Positions 26,922 through 36,088 of a DNA stretch of 64,000 nt are shown here, in pieces. Source of the DNA: Ignavibacteriaceae bacterium (GTDB taxonomy: Bacteria > Bacteroidota > Ignavibacteria > Ignavibacteriales > Ignavibacteriaceae); assembly GCA_023229425.1 (NCBI GenBank), contig JALNZG010000006.1, forward strand, positions 1-64,000. Direction: 5' to 3'. Both the position numbers and the translations under genes were made by a program. The notes under the pieces were generated by a model. The model ran no database searches, was not told the origin of the DNA, and saw only the letters and a program-made list of their open reading frames with translations. Within the stretch, counting starts at the first letter, position 1; each line of letters begins with the position of its first letter.

Positions 26922-28277
26922 ATGCCTGGTAAAATTCTTGTTGTTGATGACGAAAAAGATATTAATGATTCGCTTTCTTTCATTCTCAGGAAAGAAGGTT
27001 ATCTCGTCGAACAAGCCGAAAACGGAAAAGTTGCTTACGAGAAAATATTAGCTAGTTATTATGATTTAGTCATCACAGATATTGAAATGCCTATGATGAA
27101 AGGAACTGAATTATTAGAAAAGATTTCGGCAATTACCCCGCAAACTTCCGTCATCATGATTACCGCTTACGGCTCGCTTGAAACAACTATCAAAGCTTTA
27201 CGCAACGGTGCACAAGATTATATCCTTAAACCGATTGAGTTTGACGAAATTCTTTTTAAAATAAAACGTCTTTTTGAAATGAAAAATCTCATTTCAGAAA
27301 ATCAACTTTTACGAAAAGAGATTCAGCGTACTTATGACTTTTCTGAACTCGTCGGTAAATCTCAAGCGATGCATAAAGTTTTTGAAATGATCCAGACAGT
27401 CGCGGAAACAGAAAGCACCATTCTTATTACCGGCAACTCCGGAACCGGCAAAGAACTTGTTGCCCGTGCAATTCATTTCAACAGTAAAAGGAAAAATAAA
27501 CCGTTCGTTGCGGTAAACTGCGGAGCTATTTCTGAAAACTTGATTGAAAGCGAACTGTTCGGACATAAACGGGGTGCGTTCACCGGCGCTATATCAGATA
27601 AAGAGGGATACTTAAAAGCAGCCGACGGTGGAACCCTTTTCCTCGACGAAATAAGCGAAATGCCATTGCAACTTCAAGTAAAACTTCTCCGTGTTATCCA
27701 AGAAAAAGAGATCACACCTGTAGGAACAACCTATTCCATTCCGATTAATGTCCGTTTTGTCGCAACAACAAATAAAATTTTACAAAATGAAGTCGCTACG
27801 GGTAGATTCCGGGAAGATTTATTTTATCGTTTAAATGTTGTTGAATTGAATCTCCCTTCTCTAAAAGAAAGACCGGAAGACATTCCAATTTTGGCAGATC
27901 ATTTTATTAATAAATACCGGAGAGAGATCGGGAAAAATGTAAAAGGAATTGACAGTTCCGCTATGCGCGCTTTACTCCATTACGATTGGAGAGGTGAAGT
28001 CCGTGAATTAGAAAATATTATTGAGCGCGCCGTAATTTTTGCAAAAAATGAATTTATTACGTTGGAAGATTTGCCCCAATCCATGCACTTGTTAAAAGAT
28101 ATCCATATTCCTGAAAAAGCCGGTTCGCTTGATGATTTTATCAAGAAGGTTGAAAAGGAATTTATCATGAAGTCTCTCGAAACCAACGAGTTTGACAAAG
28201 ATAAAGTTGCCAAGCAACTCAACCTCGGGCTTTCCACACTCTATAGAAAAATTAAGGACTACGGGCTGGAACAATAA
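26922..28277 (+). CDS. Sigma-54-dependent response regulator (NtrC family)
   Basis: This 451-residue protein has a receiver domain with phospho-acceptor D53 (ITDIEMPMM), an AAA+ domain and a C-terminal Fis-type helix-turn-helix (KVAKQLNLGLSTLYRKI). The AAA+ domain carries GNSGTGKELVARAIH and GAFTGA, the loop that contacts sigma-54. It is therefore an enhancer-binding protein, activated by the kinase encoded just upstream. A near-perfect -24/-12 promoter with a palindrome upstream of it lies in the next gap, so the lipoprotein/FadL genes are the likely targets. Confidence 0.95.
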   Translation: MPGKILVVDDEKDINDSLSFILRKEGYLVEQAENGKVAYEKILASYYDLVITDIEMPMMKGTELLEKISAITPQTSVIMITAYGSLETTIKALRNGAQDYILKPIEFDEILFKIKRLFEMKNLISENQLLRKEIQRTYDFSELVGKSQAMHKVFEMIQTVAETESTILITGNSGTGKELVARAIHFNSKRKNKPFVAVNCGAISENLIESELFGHKRGAFTGAISDKEGYLKAADGGTLFLDEISEMPLQLQVKLLRVIQEKEITPVGTTYSIPINVRFVATTNKILQNEVATGRFREDLFYRLNVVELNLPSLKERPEDIPILADHFINKYRREIGKNVKGIDSSAMRALLHYDWRGEVRELENIIERAVIFAKNEFITLEDLPQSMHLLKDIHIPEKAGSLDDFIKKVEKEFIMKSLETNEFDKDKVAKQLNLGLSTLYRKIKDYGLEQ

Positions 28278-28491
28278 AATACTTATTTCTCAAAGCCAAT
28301 AAGAGCAGTTCTAAAAGTTTAAATGAATACCGAATAACAAACATGGGAATAGGAATTTCGAAATAAGTACGAGTAACATTTCAACTTCATCATTCAAAAT
28401 TCCTTGCTCAATATTTATTATACCATTTGGGGTTCTCACGATGCACATTTGGACAAAACCTTTCAGAGTTCATCAAGCACCTCTTTTTTCT

Positions 28492-28507
28492 GTTCATTCA
28501 AATGAAC
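28492..28507. promoter_or_regulatory. Palindrome GTTCATTCAAATGAAC, candidate activator site
   Basis: A perfect 6+4+6 palindrome lies about 75-90 bases upstream of the -24/-12 promoter at 28579, the usual distance for an enhancer. A half-site-like AGTTCATC lies at about 28468. Binding by the NtrC-type protein encoded upstream is an inference. The rest of the 28278-28626 gap shows nothing else that I can name. Confidence 0.4.
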
Positions 28508-28578
28508 ATATTTGCATTGATTAGTGTACAGTTTCGGGAACATTTCTTAATAACCACTCGATTTTAGCCTATAAAATT

Positions 28579-28595
28579 AGGCTCGGAATTTGCTA
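28579..28595 (+). promoter_or_regulatory. Sigma-54 promoter
   Basis: AGGCTCGGAATTTGCTA has GG at 28580-28581 and GC at 28592-28593 with exactly 10 bases between, and a TTGCT -12 box. It agrees well with the (T)GGCACG-N4-TTGCT consensus. The predicted start is near 28605, and the first gene begins at 28627. Confidence 0.7.
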
Positions 28596-28626
28596 TTTTA
28601 CAGCAAGAAGAATAAGGAAATTTGCC

Positions 28627-29700
28627 ATGAAAAAATATTTTTTACCAATTGCAATCGTATTTGTAATGTTCTCCCTTTATGGATGTTACACTCAAGTCGA
28701 TTTTCGTAACCGTCATCAAGATGATTACGAATACTCACACGATCAAGACCGGGATGATAATTATTCCGAGAATGATTCTGATAATTACTCCGACGGAGAA
28801 TCGGATGTTAGCATAAACAACTATTATAGCGGGTACTATCCGGGTTATCGAAGATATCTTTGGCACAATTACTATCCTTCTTTTTCAGTAGGTTATTCTT
28901 ACGGTCCATATTGGGACCCTTTCTGTTATGATCCTTGGTGGTATGGTTATTATCCCTCTATTCCTGTTATTGCTTATTATTCACCGTATTACTATGACAA
29001 TTATTATTCCGGTGGTTACTATAATAATTCCTATTGGAACGGTGGTTCAGTTTATAAAGAAAGAACGAATACCTCTTCCCGTTTAAGGAATAATGACGGG
29101 GGAAGAGGAACACCTACGTTAAGAGATAGGACCACGAGAGATCTAATCCAAACCTCATTAAGCAAAGACAGGCAAAGAACCGAAACTTTAAAAAGAGACG
29201 TAATTAGTAGAACACGCGAAAGTTCTCCGGTTTTTAGAAACAGAGATAAAAACAATTCAGGCACGACTACCGGTAAAGATAGAACTATTAACCCAACCGA
29301 CCGAACCAAACGCACATCAGAAGTTGATGATGCGATAAAGAATAGAAGAAGTTCAGATCAACCGGCAACAAGAAACCGGGAAATCATTCGAAAGGATAAA
29401 AGGTCTTCCGATACCAATTCTGACGAAGTTAGAAAAGCTACGCCTGAACGTAAAGAATCCGAATCACCGGCTGTTGATACCGACAGAAGAAAACCTGAAT
29501 CAACTTCCCCAAGCAGAGATAATTCAAGTAAGAGAAAAAAAGAAAACAGCAGTTATTCTCCACCGAGGAGAGAATCATCCTCCCCAAGTTACCAAGCTCC
29601 GAGAAGCAGCAACAGTGGATCATCCTCAAGGTCATCTTCCTCATCGTCTTCTAGAAGCGGCGGAAGCAGCAGCCGCGGCTCAAGCGACCGGAGAAGATGA
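28627..29700 (+). CDS. Tyr- and Ser/Arg-rich lipoprotein
   Basis: The 357-residue protein has a lipoprotein signal (lipobox LYGC, cysteine at about residue 20). An acidic Asp/Ser/Tyr stretch (35-60) and a Tyr/Gly/Pro-rich block (65-135, many YY pairs) follow. The long C-terminal half is Arg/Ser/Thr-rich and low in complexity (about 140-357), ending in serine runs and SSDRRR. No family is recognised. It is first in a run with a second lipoprotein, a FadL-type porin and perhaps a small lipoprotein, behind a sigma-54 promoter. The basic tail suggests contact with an anionic surface polymer, but that is a guess. Confidence 0.75.
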   Translation: MKKYFLPIAIVFVMFSLYGCYTQVDFRNRHQDDYEYSHDQDRDDNYSENDSDNYSDGESDVSINNYYSGYYPGYRRYLWHNYYPSFSVGYSYGPYWDPFCYDPWWYGYYPSIPVIAYYSPYYYDNYYSGGYYNNSYWNGGSVYKERTNTSSRLRNNDGGRGTPTLRDRTTRDLIQTSLSKDRQRTETLKRDVISRTRESSPVFRNRDKNNSGTTTGKDRTINPTDRTKRTSEVDDAIKNRRSSDQPATRNREIIRKDKRSSDTNSDEVRKATPERKESESPAVDTDRRKPESTSPSRDNSSKRKKENSSYSPPRRESSSPSYQAPRSSNSGSSSRSSSSSSSRSGGSSSRGSSDRRR

Positions 29701-29702
29701 TC

Positions 29703-30188
29703 ATGAAAGCGCTTAAACTTTTAGCTTTCGGAATTATCATGTTTGCCATGCAAGGTTGTTACACAGTAATTTGGACACCGGATGTCGCTTTTCCCACGAA
29801 AGAAAGAAGTGAAAATTCGGACTCATATTATGATGAACCTTATTATGGAGAATATTATCCATATTACGAACTCCCTTGGTGGTATTCGATAGCACCACCC
29901 CCAAGTCTAATTATTCCCGCAAGTGAAAGAACAGCTCAAGAGACTAAATTGAGAAATGGGAGTACTCCAGATAGAGGAACACCAAATAGGCCGGAACAAC
30001 CAATAATCAATGTCGGTAATCCATCAAGAGATCAAACGCCTACAACAACTCAAACGACAACTACTGATGATAATTCATCAACAAAGAGCGAGAGTACAAC
30101 TCCGCAAAGAGAAAAAGGAAATTCTTCTAATTCACGTGATACAAGAAATAATGACGGAAGCCGTTCTTCCGATACTCCAAGGAGATAA
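29703..30188 (+). CDS. Second Tyr-rich lipoprotein
   Basis: A 161-residue protein with lipobox MQGC, a Tyr/Pro-rich block YYDEPYYGEYYPYYELPWW, then a low-complexity Thr/Ser/Asn/Arg tail. It has the same plan as the gene before it (lipobox followed by CYT, Tyr block, basic polar tail), so the two are probably diverged duplicates. The start may be the ATG at 29697, which overlaps the previous stop, or the one at 29703. Function unknown. Confidence 0.7.
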   Translation: MKALKLLAFGIIMFAMQGCYTVIWTPDVAFPTKERSENSDSYYDEPYYGEYYPYYELPWWYSIAPPPSLIIPASERTAQETKLRNGSTPDRGTPNRPEQPIINVGNPSRDQTPTTTQTTTTDDNSSTKSESTTPQREKGNSSNSRDTRNNDGSRSSDTPRR

Positions 30189-30193
30189 ACAGT

Positions 30194-31657
30194 ATGAAAG
30201 TTCTTAAAGTTTTTTTTCTAACAATTTTTATTTTTTCCGCAATCAGTCAGTCCCAAACTATTACTGACGCCTTACGCGTTTCAGAAAGCGGTTTAGGAGT
30301 CGGGGCAAGAGCTTTAGGGATGGGGAACGCTTTTACTGGAATAAGCGATGACGCTTCTGCAATGTATTTTAATCCTGCAGGTTTGGGATTAATTAAACGA
30401 TTGGAAGTTGCTGGCGGTTTGGATTATTTCAATTATGGAAATGATGCAACCTTGTTTAATAACAAAACCAATTATACAAGCAGCGCTACAAACTTTAATC
30501 AAATAAGTTTTGTGTTCCCCTTCCCTACTTTACGTGGCAGTATGGTCTTCGGAATGGCGTACAATAAAAGTAAAGATTTAACTTCTGCTTTAAAATTCAG
30601 CGGATTTAATATCGGAAGTCACTCAATGATTCAATATTTAGAAGAAGTGAAAACTCCTTTCGACAATCAATCATACCAATATTCTGTTCCTTACGATTTA
30701 CTGTTAAGCAATGATACGGGAAAAGTTTCAGTTATTAACGGAAAGCTAAATCAAAGCGGAACTACTTTACAAGAAGGCGGATTGGAGAGTTGGACTTTTT
30801 CAGGCTCGATGGAAGTCTCGAAAAATTTATATGTCGGTGGTTCTTTAAATGTAAATTCAGGAACGTTCAATGGTAACCGCGAATATTTTGAAGATGATTC
30901 AAAAGGAATTTACACGAACGTTGAAACAGCTCCCGGGATTCCTTCTACGAAAAACTTCACAACATTTTACAGAAATGATATTCTTGATTGGGAAATAAGC
31001 GGCTGGGATTTGAAGCTTGGGACTATTTATCAGCTTTCAAAACTCGCACGATTTGGCGTAACAATTCAACTCCCGAAAACCTTTTCGATTAAGGAAACTT
31101 ACACTTTTGATGCATATTCAAAATTTGGAAACACGGTTGTTAATCTTTCGTCCGATTTAAAAGATTCTTACAGCGATAAAGTCGAATATGATATTACAAC
31201 TCCGTTTGTTTTAACAGGTGCCGCTTCGGTTAATGTGAAGGGATTAATTTTATCCGGTGAGGCTACGCTCACAGATTATTCCCAAACTGAATTCAGCAAT
31301 GCCAAGGGAATTTCCGAAAGCTATTTTGCAAGTTTGAACAAAGATATGAAAGAATTACTACGTGCTGTTGCCGCAATTAATGTCGGTGCAGAATACACGA
31401 TCCCGCAAGTTGGTGTGCGTGTTCGCGGCGGTTTTATCTCTCAACCTTCACCATATAAAGGCGATCCTTCAGATTTTGGTAAAAAGTATTTCACCGGTGG
31501 TATTGGATTTTTAGCCGATGAAACTTTCGCTATTGATGTTGCCTATGCTCACGGTTGGTGGAAAACTTACGGTGACAACTACGGAACAAATCTTTCCAGA
31601 GTTACTCAAGATATTTCAACAGATAAGATGTTGGTTACGTTTAGTTACCGGTTCTAA
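30194..31657 (+). CDS. FadL/OmpP1/TodX-family outer-membrane transport protein
   Basis: The 487-residue protein has a signal peptide (about 1-21). Then come GVGARALGMGNAFTGISDD and ASAMYFNPAGLGL, the N-terminal plug motif of FadL-type channels for hydrophobic compounds. Alternating beta strands follow, and the last residues are a barrel-closing VTFSYRF. It starts 5 bases after the second lipoprotein and so is in the same operon. The substrate cannot be told; neighbours suggest a surface assembly under sigma-54 control. Confidence 0.85.
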   Translation: MKVLKVFFLTIFIFSAISQSQTITDALRVSESGLGVGARALGMGNAFTGISDDASAMYFNPAGLGLIKRLEVAGGLDYFNYGNDATLFNNKTNYTSSATNFNQISFVFPFPTLRGSMVFGMAYNKSKDLTSALKFSGFNIGSHSMIQYLEEVKTPFDNQSYQYSVPYDLLLSNDTGKVSVINGKLNQSGTTLQEGGLESWTFSGSMEVSKNLYVGGSLNVNSGTFNGNREYFEDDSKGIYTNVETAPGIPSTKNFTTFYRNDILDWEISGWDLKLGTIYQLSKLARFGVTIQLPKTFSIKETYTFDAYSKFGNTVVNLSSDLKDSYSDKVEYDITTPFVLTGAASVNVKGLILSGEATLTDYSQTEFSNAKGISESYFASLNKDMKELLRAVAAINVGAEYTIPQVGVRVRGGFISQPSPYKGDPSDFGKKYFTGGIGFLADETFAIDVAYAHGWWKTYGDNYGTNLSRVTQDISTDKMLVTFSYRF

Positions 31658-31698
31658 TAGTTAGAAGTCAGATTTAAACATTAACAGTCAAATAACAA

Positions 31699-32067
31699 AT
31701 GAAAACTACAAATTTTATTTATTTTGTTTTGATTATATTTATGTTAATTTCTTGTTCATCACCGTTAGACTCAATTGATAATTCTCTTTCAATTGAACCT
31801 TCAAACAGTAAATTAAAAATCGCTAATAGTAGTAATGAAACTATATTCTTATATGTAGTCGAGCAGGAAGTAGCTGCTTCAATAAATTGGACACCTCACT
31901 TTGGTGATCCCAAAGTGTTAAAAAATAGTTCAACCACCATTAATTATTCGGAAATCTACAATGGGTCTAATGAACCAGTAAACTCTGGTGATAAAGTAAT
32001 AATTTACTATTGGGATTCTACTAATAAATCCGATCCCAAAATATTTAATAAGGTTATTGAATTATAA
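31699..32067 (+). CDS. Small lipoprotein, unknown
   Basis: The 122-residue protein has a signal with lipobox LISC at about residue 19. The rest is a beta-rich polar domain with NSSNETIFLYVVEQ and INYSEIYNGSNE. I recognise no family. It follows the FadL gene by 41 bases and ends just before two hairpins. Confidence 0.6.
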   Translation: MKTTNFIYFVLIIFMLISCSSPLDSIDNSLSIEPSNSKLKIANSSNETIFLYVVEQEVAASINWTPHFGDPKVLKNSSTTINYSEIYNGSNEPVNSGDKVIIYYWDSTNKSDPKIFNKVIEL

Positions 32068-32077
32068 TAATAATGTT

Positions 32078-32136
32078 GTAAGGCGAAATTTATTTCGCCT
32101 TACAGCTAAGATTTAACGAACTAAAGTTCGTTTTAC
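32078..32136. terminator. Two adjacent hairpins between convergent genes
   Basis: GTAAGGCGAAA (32078-32088) pairs with TTTCGCCTTAC (32093-32103). Then AACGAAC (32115-32121) pairs with GTTCGTT (32126-32132), followed by TTT. They lie between the convergent genes ending at 32067 and 32146 and can serve both strands. Confidence 0.7.
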
Positions 32137-32145
32137 AATTAAGTT

Positions 32146-33309
32146 CTATCTTCTAAAAAATTCAGAAACAATTTTTTCCCAATTAACATCATTAAGTTTT
32201 TCAAGTTGACCAATATATAATTGGCTTTCTTCAACATACTCGTCGTGATTCTTTTCTGTTTTGATAAGGTCTTTCATGAGAGAGTTGAAATGTTCGATAT
32301 CTTCTTGGTAAAAAGTAACAGCAGATTTTCCAATTCGCAATTCTTTAATTTCGATATCCAGATTTTCAGCATCCAGAGCACAAATCCAATTTCTTTCATA
32401 CGGCGTAACATTAAGCGCCGAAAGATTTCGCTCAAGAAGAGTATTTATCTGCGACACTTTTCCGCTTACCGGTGAATGAAAAGTTATACTTCTGTTCCCT
32501 TGTTTTACAGTAAATAACGGCTGACCTGCTTTAACGTTCATACCAAGATTTGGAAGTTCTATAGAATCAATTATACCGATCAGTTTTTTGGCAAAGTCAT
32601 CTATTCCAACTTTAGCAATTCCTTCCTGATTCATACTAACCCACGTATGATTTTTAGAGATGAAAACTCCACCCGGAATAGAAAACTCACCTTTAGTAAA
32701 ATCATCAGAAGCCGGCAGATGTGTAATGTGAACTTTTGGCTTAAGCTGCTTTTGAATCTTATCCTGACGTTTAATTAAAGATTTCTTCACAAACGCCAGT
32801 AGTTCATCCTCCGTAAATGGTTTCTGAACATAATCCATAGCCCCATACTTCATAGTCTCAACAGCAGTTTCAACAGAAGCGTAGCCGGTAATAATAATTA
32901 CGTCAATATCAGGACGCAGATGTTTAACCGATTTAGTTACTTCTACACCATCCATTAAAGGCATTTTAAGATCAGTAAAAAGAAAATCGTAATGATGTGT
33001 TTGAATAAGTCCCAAAGCTTCCTGACCTGTTTCCACAGTATCAATAGAGTAACCATCGAGCACAAGAATTTTTCTGAAACTGCTGAGAATAACTTCCTCG
33101 TCATCAACACAAAGAATTTTGGCTTTGGGATTTGCAACTTCAGCGCGCTTCAAAGTCTTCGCTTCACTTGAAAAATCCAGTTTAAGACTTTCCTGCAAAA
33201 CAAGTTCGCGTTCATTTTTCAATTTCTTTTCAGCTAAACGTTTTCCAAACATCCGGATCAAAACATCCGCAATGATGAAAATGATTACAGCAAGTATTAA
33301 TAACGGCAT
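32146..33309 (-). CDS. Membrane-anchored receiver protein with GcvH-like output domain
   Basis: The 387-residue protein has one N-terminal membrane helix (1-20, LAVIIFIIADVLIRMF). Then come a receiver domain (about 64-180, phospho-acceptor in FLFTDLKMPLMDG), a GcvH-like barrel (about 205-330, with SKNHTWVSMNQEGIAKVGIDDFA and FHSPVSGKVSQIN) and a helical C-terminus. In true GcvH a lipoyl lysine stands eight residues before the PVSG proline; here that residue is Asn, so lipoylation is unlikely. There is no DNA-binding domain. It is the last gene of the minus-strand redox arm. I infer that phosphorylation controls a membrane redox complex by protein contact. Confidence 0.85.
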   Translation of the reverse strand: MPLLILAVIIFIIADVLIRMFGKRLAEKKLKNERELVLQESLKLDFSSEAKTLKRAEVANPKAKILCVDDEEVILSSFRKILVLDGYSIDTVETGQEALGLIQTHHYDFLFTDLKMPLMDGVEVTKSVKHLRPDIDVIIITGYASVETAVETMKYGAMDYVQKPFTEDELLAFVKKSLIKRQDKIQKQLKPKVHITHLPASDDFTKGEFSIPGGVFISKNHTWVSMNQEGIAKVGIDDFAKKLIGIIDSIELPNLGMNVKAGQPLFTVKQGNRSITFHSPVSGKVSQINTLLERNLSALNVTPYERNWICALDAENLDIEIKELRIGKSAVTFYQEDIEHFNSLMKDLIKTEKNHDEYVEESQLYIGQLEKLNDVNWEKIVSEFFRR

Positions 33310-33359
33310 AATATTTCTCCTAAGAATTAATTTATTTTTATTTTTCTAAAAGAACAAAA

Positions 33360-34166
33360 CTACAGCAGTTCTGAACTGCACATGATCAAATATTTTTTTT
33401 CATAATCAATATCCGTTGGGATAACCCGGTAAACCCAGCCTTCAAAATATGGGTCTTTCTCAATTAAACTTGAATTTAACTTAATATTTCCATTTACTTC
33501 AACAATTCTCCCTGAAACCGGAGAAAGTATTTTATGTGTTCTCTCATCAACCGATTTGACAGATATACAGCTTATTCCCTGCATAATTTCTTCTTCCGGC
33601 AGTTGCAATTCAATTTCTTTTATGACTTCGATTGTCTTAAGAAAAAGATCACATACTCCAATCAATACGGAACCGTCTCTTTCTTCAAACATCCAGCTTG
33701 CATAACCAAGACGTAAATATTTCACCGGGCAATTTACATAAAGTAATTCCAAATTTTGATTTTGCACCGGAAAAGATTTTTGTTTGCTTTTTATTTGTTG
33801 ATATTTATTTGCTCGATAAACCGAACTTAATAATTCATCAACCGTAAAAGGTTTCGGGATAAAATCTATCGCTCCCTTATAGAGCGAATTGACAGCATTT
33901 TCAACTGTGGAATACCCGGTTGTCATAATAACCGAACTGTCAATATTTCTGTTATGCAATTCATCTAAAATCTGAAATCCATCACCGTCGGGCATCATTA
34001 TATCGCAAACTATAATCGGATAATAATTTTTAGAAATTTTTTCAATTGCAGATTTTACGTTCGCTGCAACATCTACCGTATAATCATCTAAAGTACAGAT
34101 TTTTATTACAGCGTCTTCAACCACCTGCTCATCATCAATCACTAGTATGTCCGCTGCTTTACTCAT
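33360..34166 (-). CDS. Receiver protein with GcvH-like output domain (soluble)
   Basis: The 268-residue protein consists of a receiver domain (1-120, IIVCDIMMPDGDG with the acceptor Asp) and a GcvH-like barrel (about 135-260, RLGYASWMFEERDGSVLIG and LSPVSGRIVEVN). The lipoyl-lysine position is Glu. It starts 9 bases after the sensor kinase gene, so it is the likely direct partner of that kinase. Together with the next gene it gives two receiver-GcvH proteins in one operon, one soluble and one membrane-bound. Confidence 0.87.
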   Translation of the reverse strand: MSKAADILVIDDEQVVEDAVIKICTLDDYTVDVAANVKSAIEKISKNYYPIIVCDIMMPDGDGFQILDELHNRNIDSSVIMTTGYSTVENAVNSLYKGAIDFIPKPFTVDELLSSVYRANKYQQIKSKQKSFPVQNQNLELLYVNCPVKYLRLGYASWMFEERDGSVLIGVCDLFLKTIEVIKEIELQLPEEEIMQGISCISVKSVDERTHKILSPVSGRIVEVNGNIKLNSSLIEKDPYFEGWVYRVIPTDIDYEKKYLIMCSSELL

Positions 34167-34175
34167 TTCATTACA

Positions 34176-36044
34176 CTATCTTTGCTGAGCAAGTGGAAGC
34201 CGGATGACAAACGTAGTCCCTTTTCCAACTTCGCTTTCAACTGTTATTGTTCCGTTGTGATTATCAATTATTCCCCAGATAACTGCTAACCCGAGTCCCG
34301 TTCCTTTTTGTCCTTTTGTTGAAAAGAACGGTTCGAAAATTTTTGAAATATCGTCGTTACTTATTCCGCTGCCGGTATCTTTTATTTTTATTTCGATATA
34401 TTCACTCAACCCTGCTGAATCAACAAACTCCCATTTTTCCCAATTGTTTTTTTCTGAAGAGCAAACTTCATAAATCCCTTGGCCGCTGATTTCAAAAACA
34501 AGCACGGGAGAGCCGCAGTCAGGGCAAGTTTGATCAGGTTGAACAAGAGAAATATTACATTCAGGACAGACAAACTTTGCATCTTTACTAACCGGAAAAC
34601 CAAGATCGAAATGGTTGCGGTGTTTTCCGTACACAGGGTCAAGGTGAATAAATCCTTCTTTATTTTCTGATACTACTTTTACTTTGAGCGAAGGAAGTCC
34701 ACCGATCTTAAAGTCATTATCAATCAAACTATGCCGTTTGGAGCATGTAGCTTTTTTTATCTGTGCAACACCGTAAGGTGAAAGAGAAATTTGATGAGTA
34801 GTTACGGACAGCGTTCCGCCGGTTTCCCCGATTGCATCGGAAGCATTTACACAGAGATTAATAAATACTTGTTGGATCTGGTTTGCATCAACTGTAATCT
34901 TTGGAAGATTGTTATCCAATTCTTTTATCATTTTCACTTTATTAAGAGAAAGTTGATTTTCGATGACACCGATCGCTCTCTCAATAATTTCATTAATGTC
35001 AGCGTTATTTTTTTTCGGAACCGTTTGCCTTGCAAAATCAAGAAGACTTTTTACAATTTCTCTGCAGCGCAAAGTTTCTCTAACAATCACTTTCAGATCT
35101 TCCTGAAATTCAGCGTTGTCTTGAGTTCTTTTGAGAAGAAAACTGCTATACGTAAGCACACCCGTCAGTGGATTATTAATTTCATGTGCAACACCCGCCG
35201 CGAGTCTTCCGAGTGAAGCCATTTTATCAGATTGAAAAAGCTGCATTCTTGCTTCGGAAAGTTTTTTCGTCATATTATTAAAAGAATGAGCCAGCATTCC
35301 GATTTCATCTTCACCCATATCTTTAATTGAATAGTTTAGATTTCCCATAGCTATCTGCTTCGTAGCGCTAAGCAAATTATTTACAGGATGAGAAACCCAG
35401 CGTCGCACAAAAAATCCGATTAACATCCCAACACCCAGAATTGCAACAATCGCAAAAATGACAATTTCCACTTCGCTTTTTTGTATTGTTTGATCAACCT
35501 CAGCAAGAGAAATGGTAACATCTAAAACGCCAAGTACTTTTTGATTTTTAGGGTGTGCATGACATTCAGCCTGCCAGCAAGATTTTTCATTATAGATCGG
35601 AGTGATGATTCCCATAACACGACTGGAATCAGGATCAATTCTGAATATTCTAGTTCTTTCCGTTATTGATATTTTTTCTAGCGGTTCATTTGCAGAGTGG
35701 CATGCATAACAGCTTTCCGCCTTCTTATCAACCATCCGGTTAATATTCGTTGAATCCGATGAATAAATAATTTCGCCAACTTTATTTAAAATTCTTACAT
35801 CTCTAATCTGCGGCTGTGTCCCGATAGAATTAATGACCTGTTGAATTCGGTCGCGTTGATTAAGCATCATATCAAAACGGGTGCTGGATATTACCGTCTC
35901 CCCAAGTTGATTTGCGTGCCGTTCAACTTCTATCAGCAGACTGCGGCTATGTGACTTGACATTAAAATACGCAAACACTCCAATAATGGTTAATGATGTT
36001 AGCGCAACAGCAAAAATTAAACGAAACCCGATTTTTTTAAACAT
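34176..36044 (-). CDS. Haem-binding sensor histidine kinase with zinc-ribbon insert
   Basis: The 622-residue kinase has two membrane helices (about 7-27 and 195-215) around a periplasmic domain with two c-type haem signatures: CYACH and the rarer CWQAECH (C-x4-CH). HAMP follows, then the phospho-acceptor GRLAAGVAHEINNPLTG, then the ATPase domain. Inside the ATPase domain, between the N box (INLCVNASDAI) and the G1 box (DTGSGISNDD), lies an insert of about 110 residues. It carries two CPxC knuckles (CPEC and CPDC), a probable zinc ribbon. A periplasmic redox or ligand signal read by haem is the likely input. Partners are the two receiver-GcvH genes downstream. Confidence 0.9.
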   Translation of the reverse strand: MFKKIGFRLIFAVALTSLTIIGVFAYFNVKSHSRSLLIEVERHANQLGETVISSTRFDMMLNQRDRIQQVINSIGTQPQIRDVRILNKVGEIIYSSDSTNINRMVDKKAESCYACHSANEPLEKISITERTRIFRIDPDSSRVMGIITPIYNEKSCWQAECHAHPKNQKVLGVLDVTISLAEVDQTIQKSEVEIVIFAIVAILGVGMLIGFFVRRWVSHPVNNLLSATKQIAMGNLNYSIKDMGEDEIGMLAHSFNNMTKKLSEARMQLFQSDKMASLGRLAAGVAHEINNPLTGVLTYSSFLLKRTQDNAEFQEDLKVIVRETLRCREIVKSLLDFARQTVPKKNNADINEIIERAIGVIENQLSLNKVKMIKELDNNLPKITVDANQIQQVFINLCVNASDAIGETGGTLSVTTHQISLSPYGVAQIKKATCSKRHSLIDNDFKIGGLPSLKVKVVSENKEGFIHLDPVYGKHRNHFDLGFPVSKDAKFVCPECNISLVQPDQTCPDCGSPVLVFEISGQGIYEVCSSEKNNWEKWEFVDSAGLSEYIEIKIKDTGSGISNDDISKIFEPFFSTKGQKGTGLGLAVIWGIIDNHNGTITVESEVGKGTTFVIRLPLAQQR

Positions 36045-36088
36045 TATTTTTAAAGCGATTTATTTCCAATATTGAAATGTTGCTTGAA

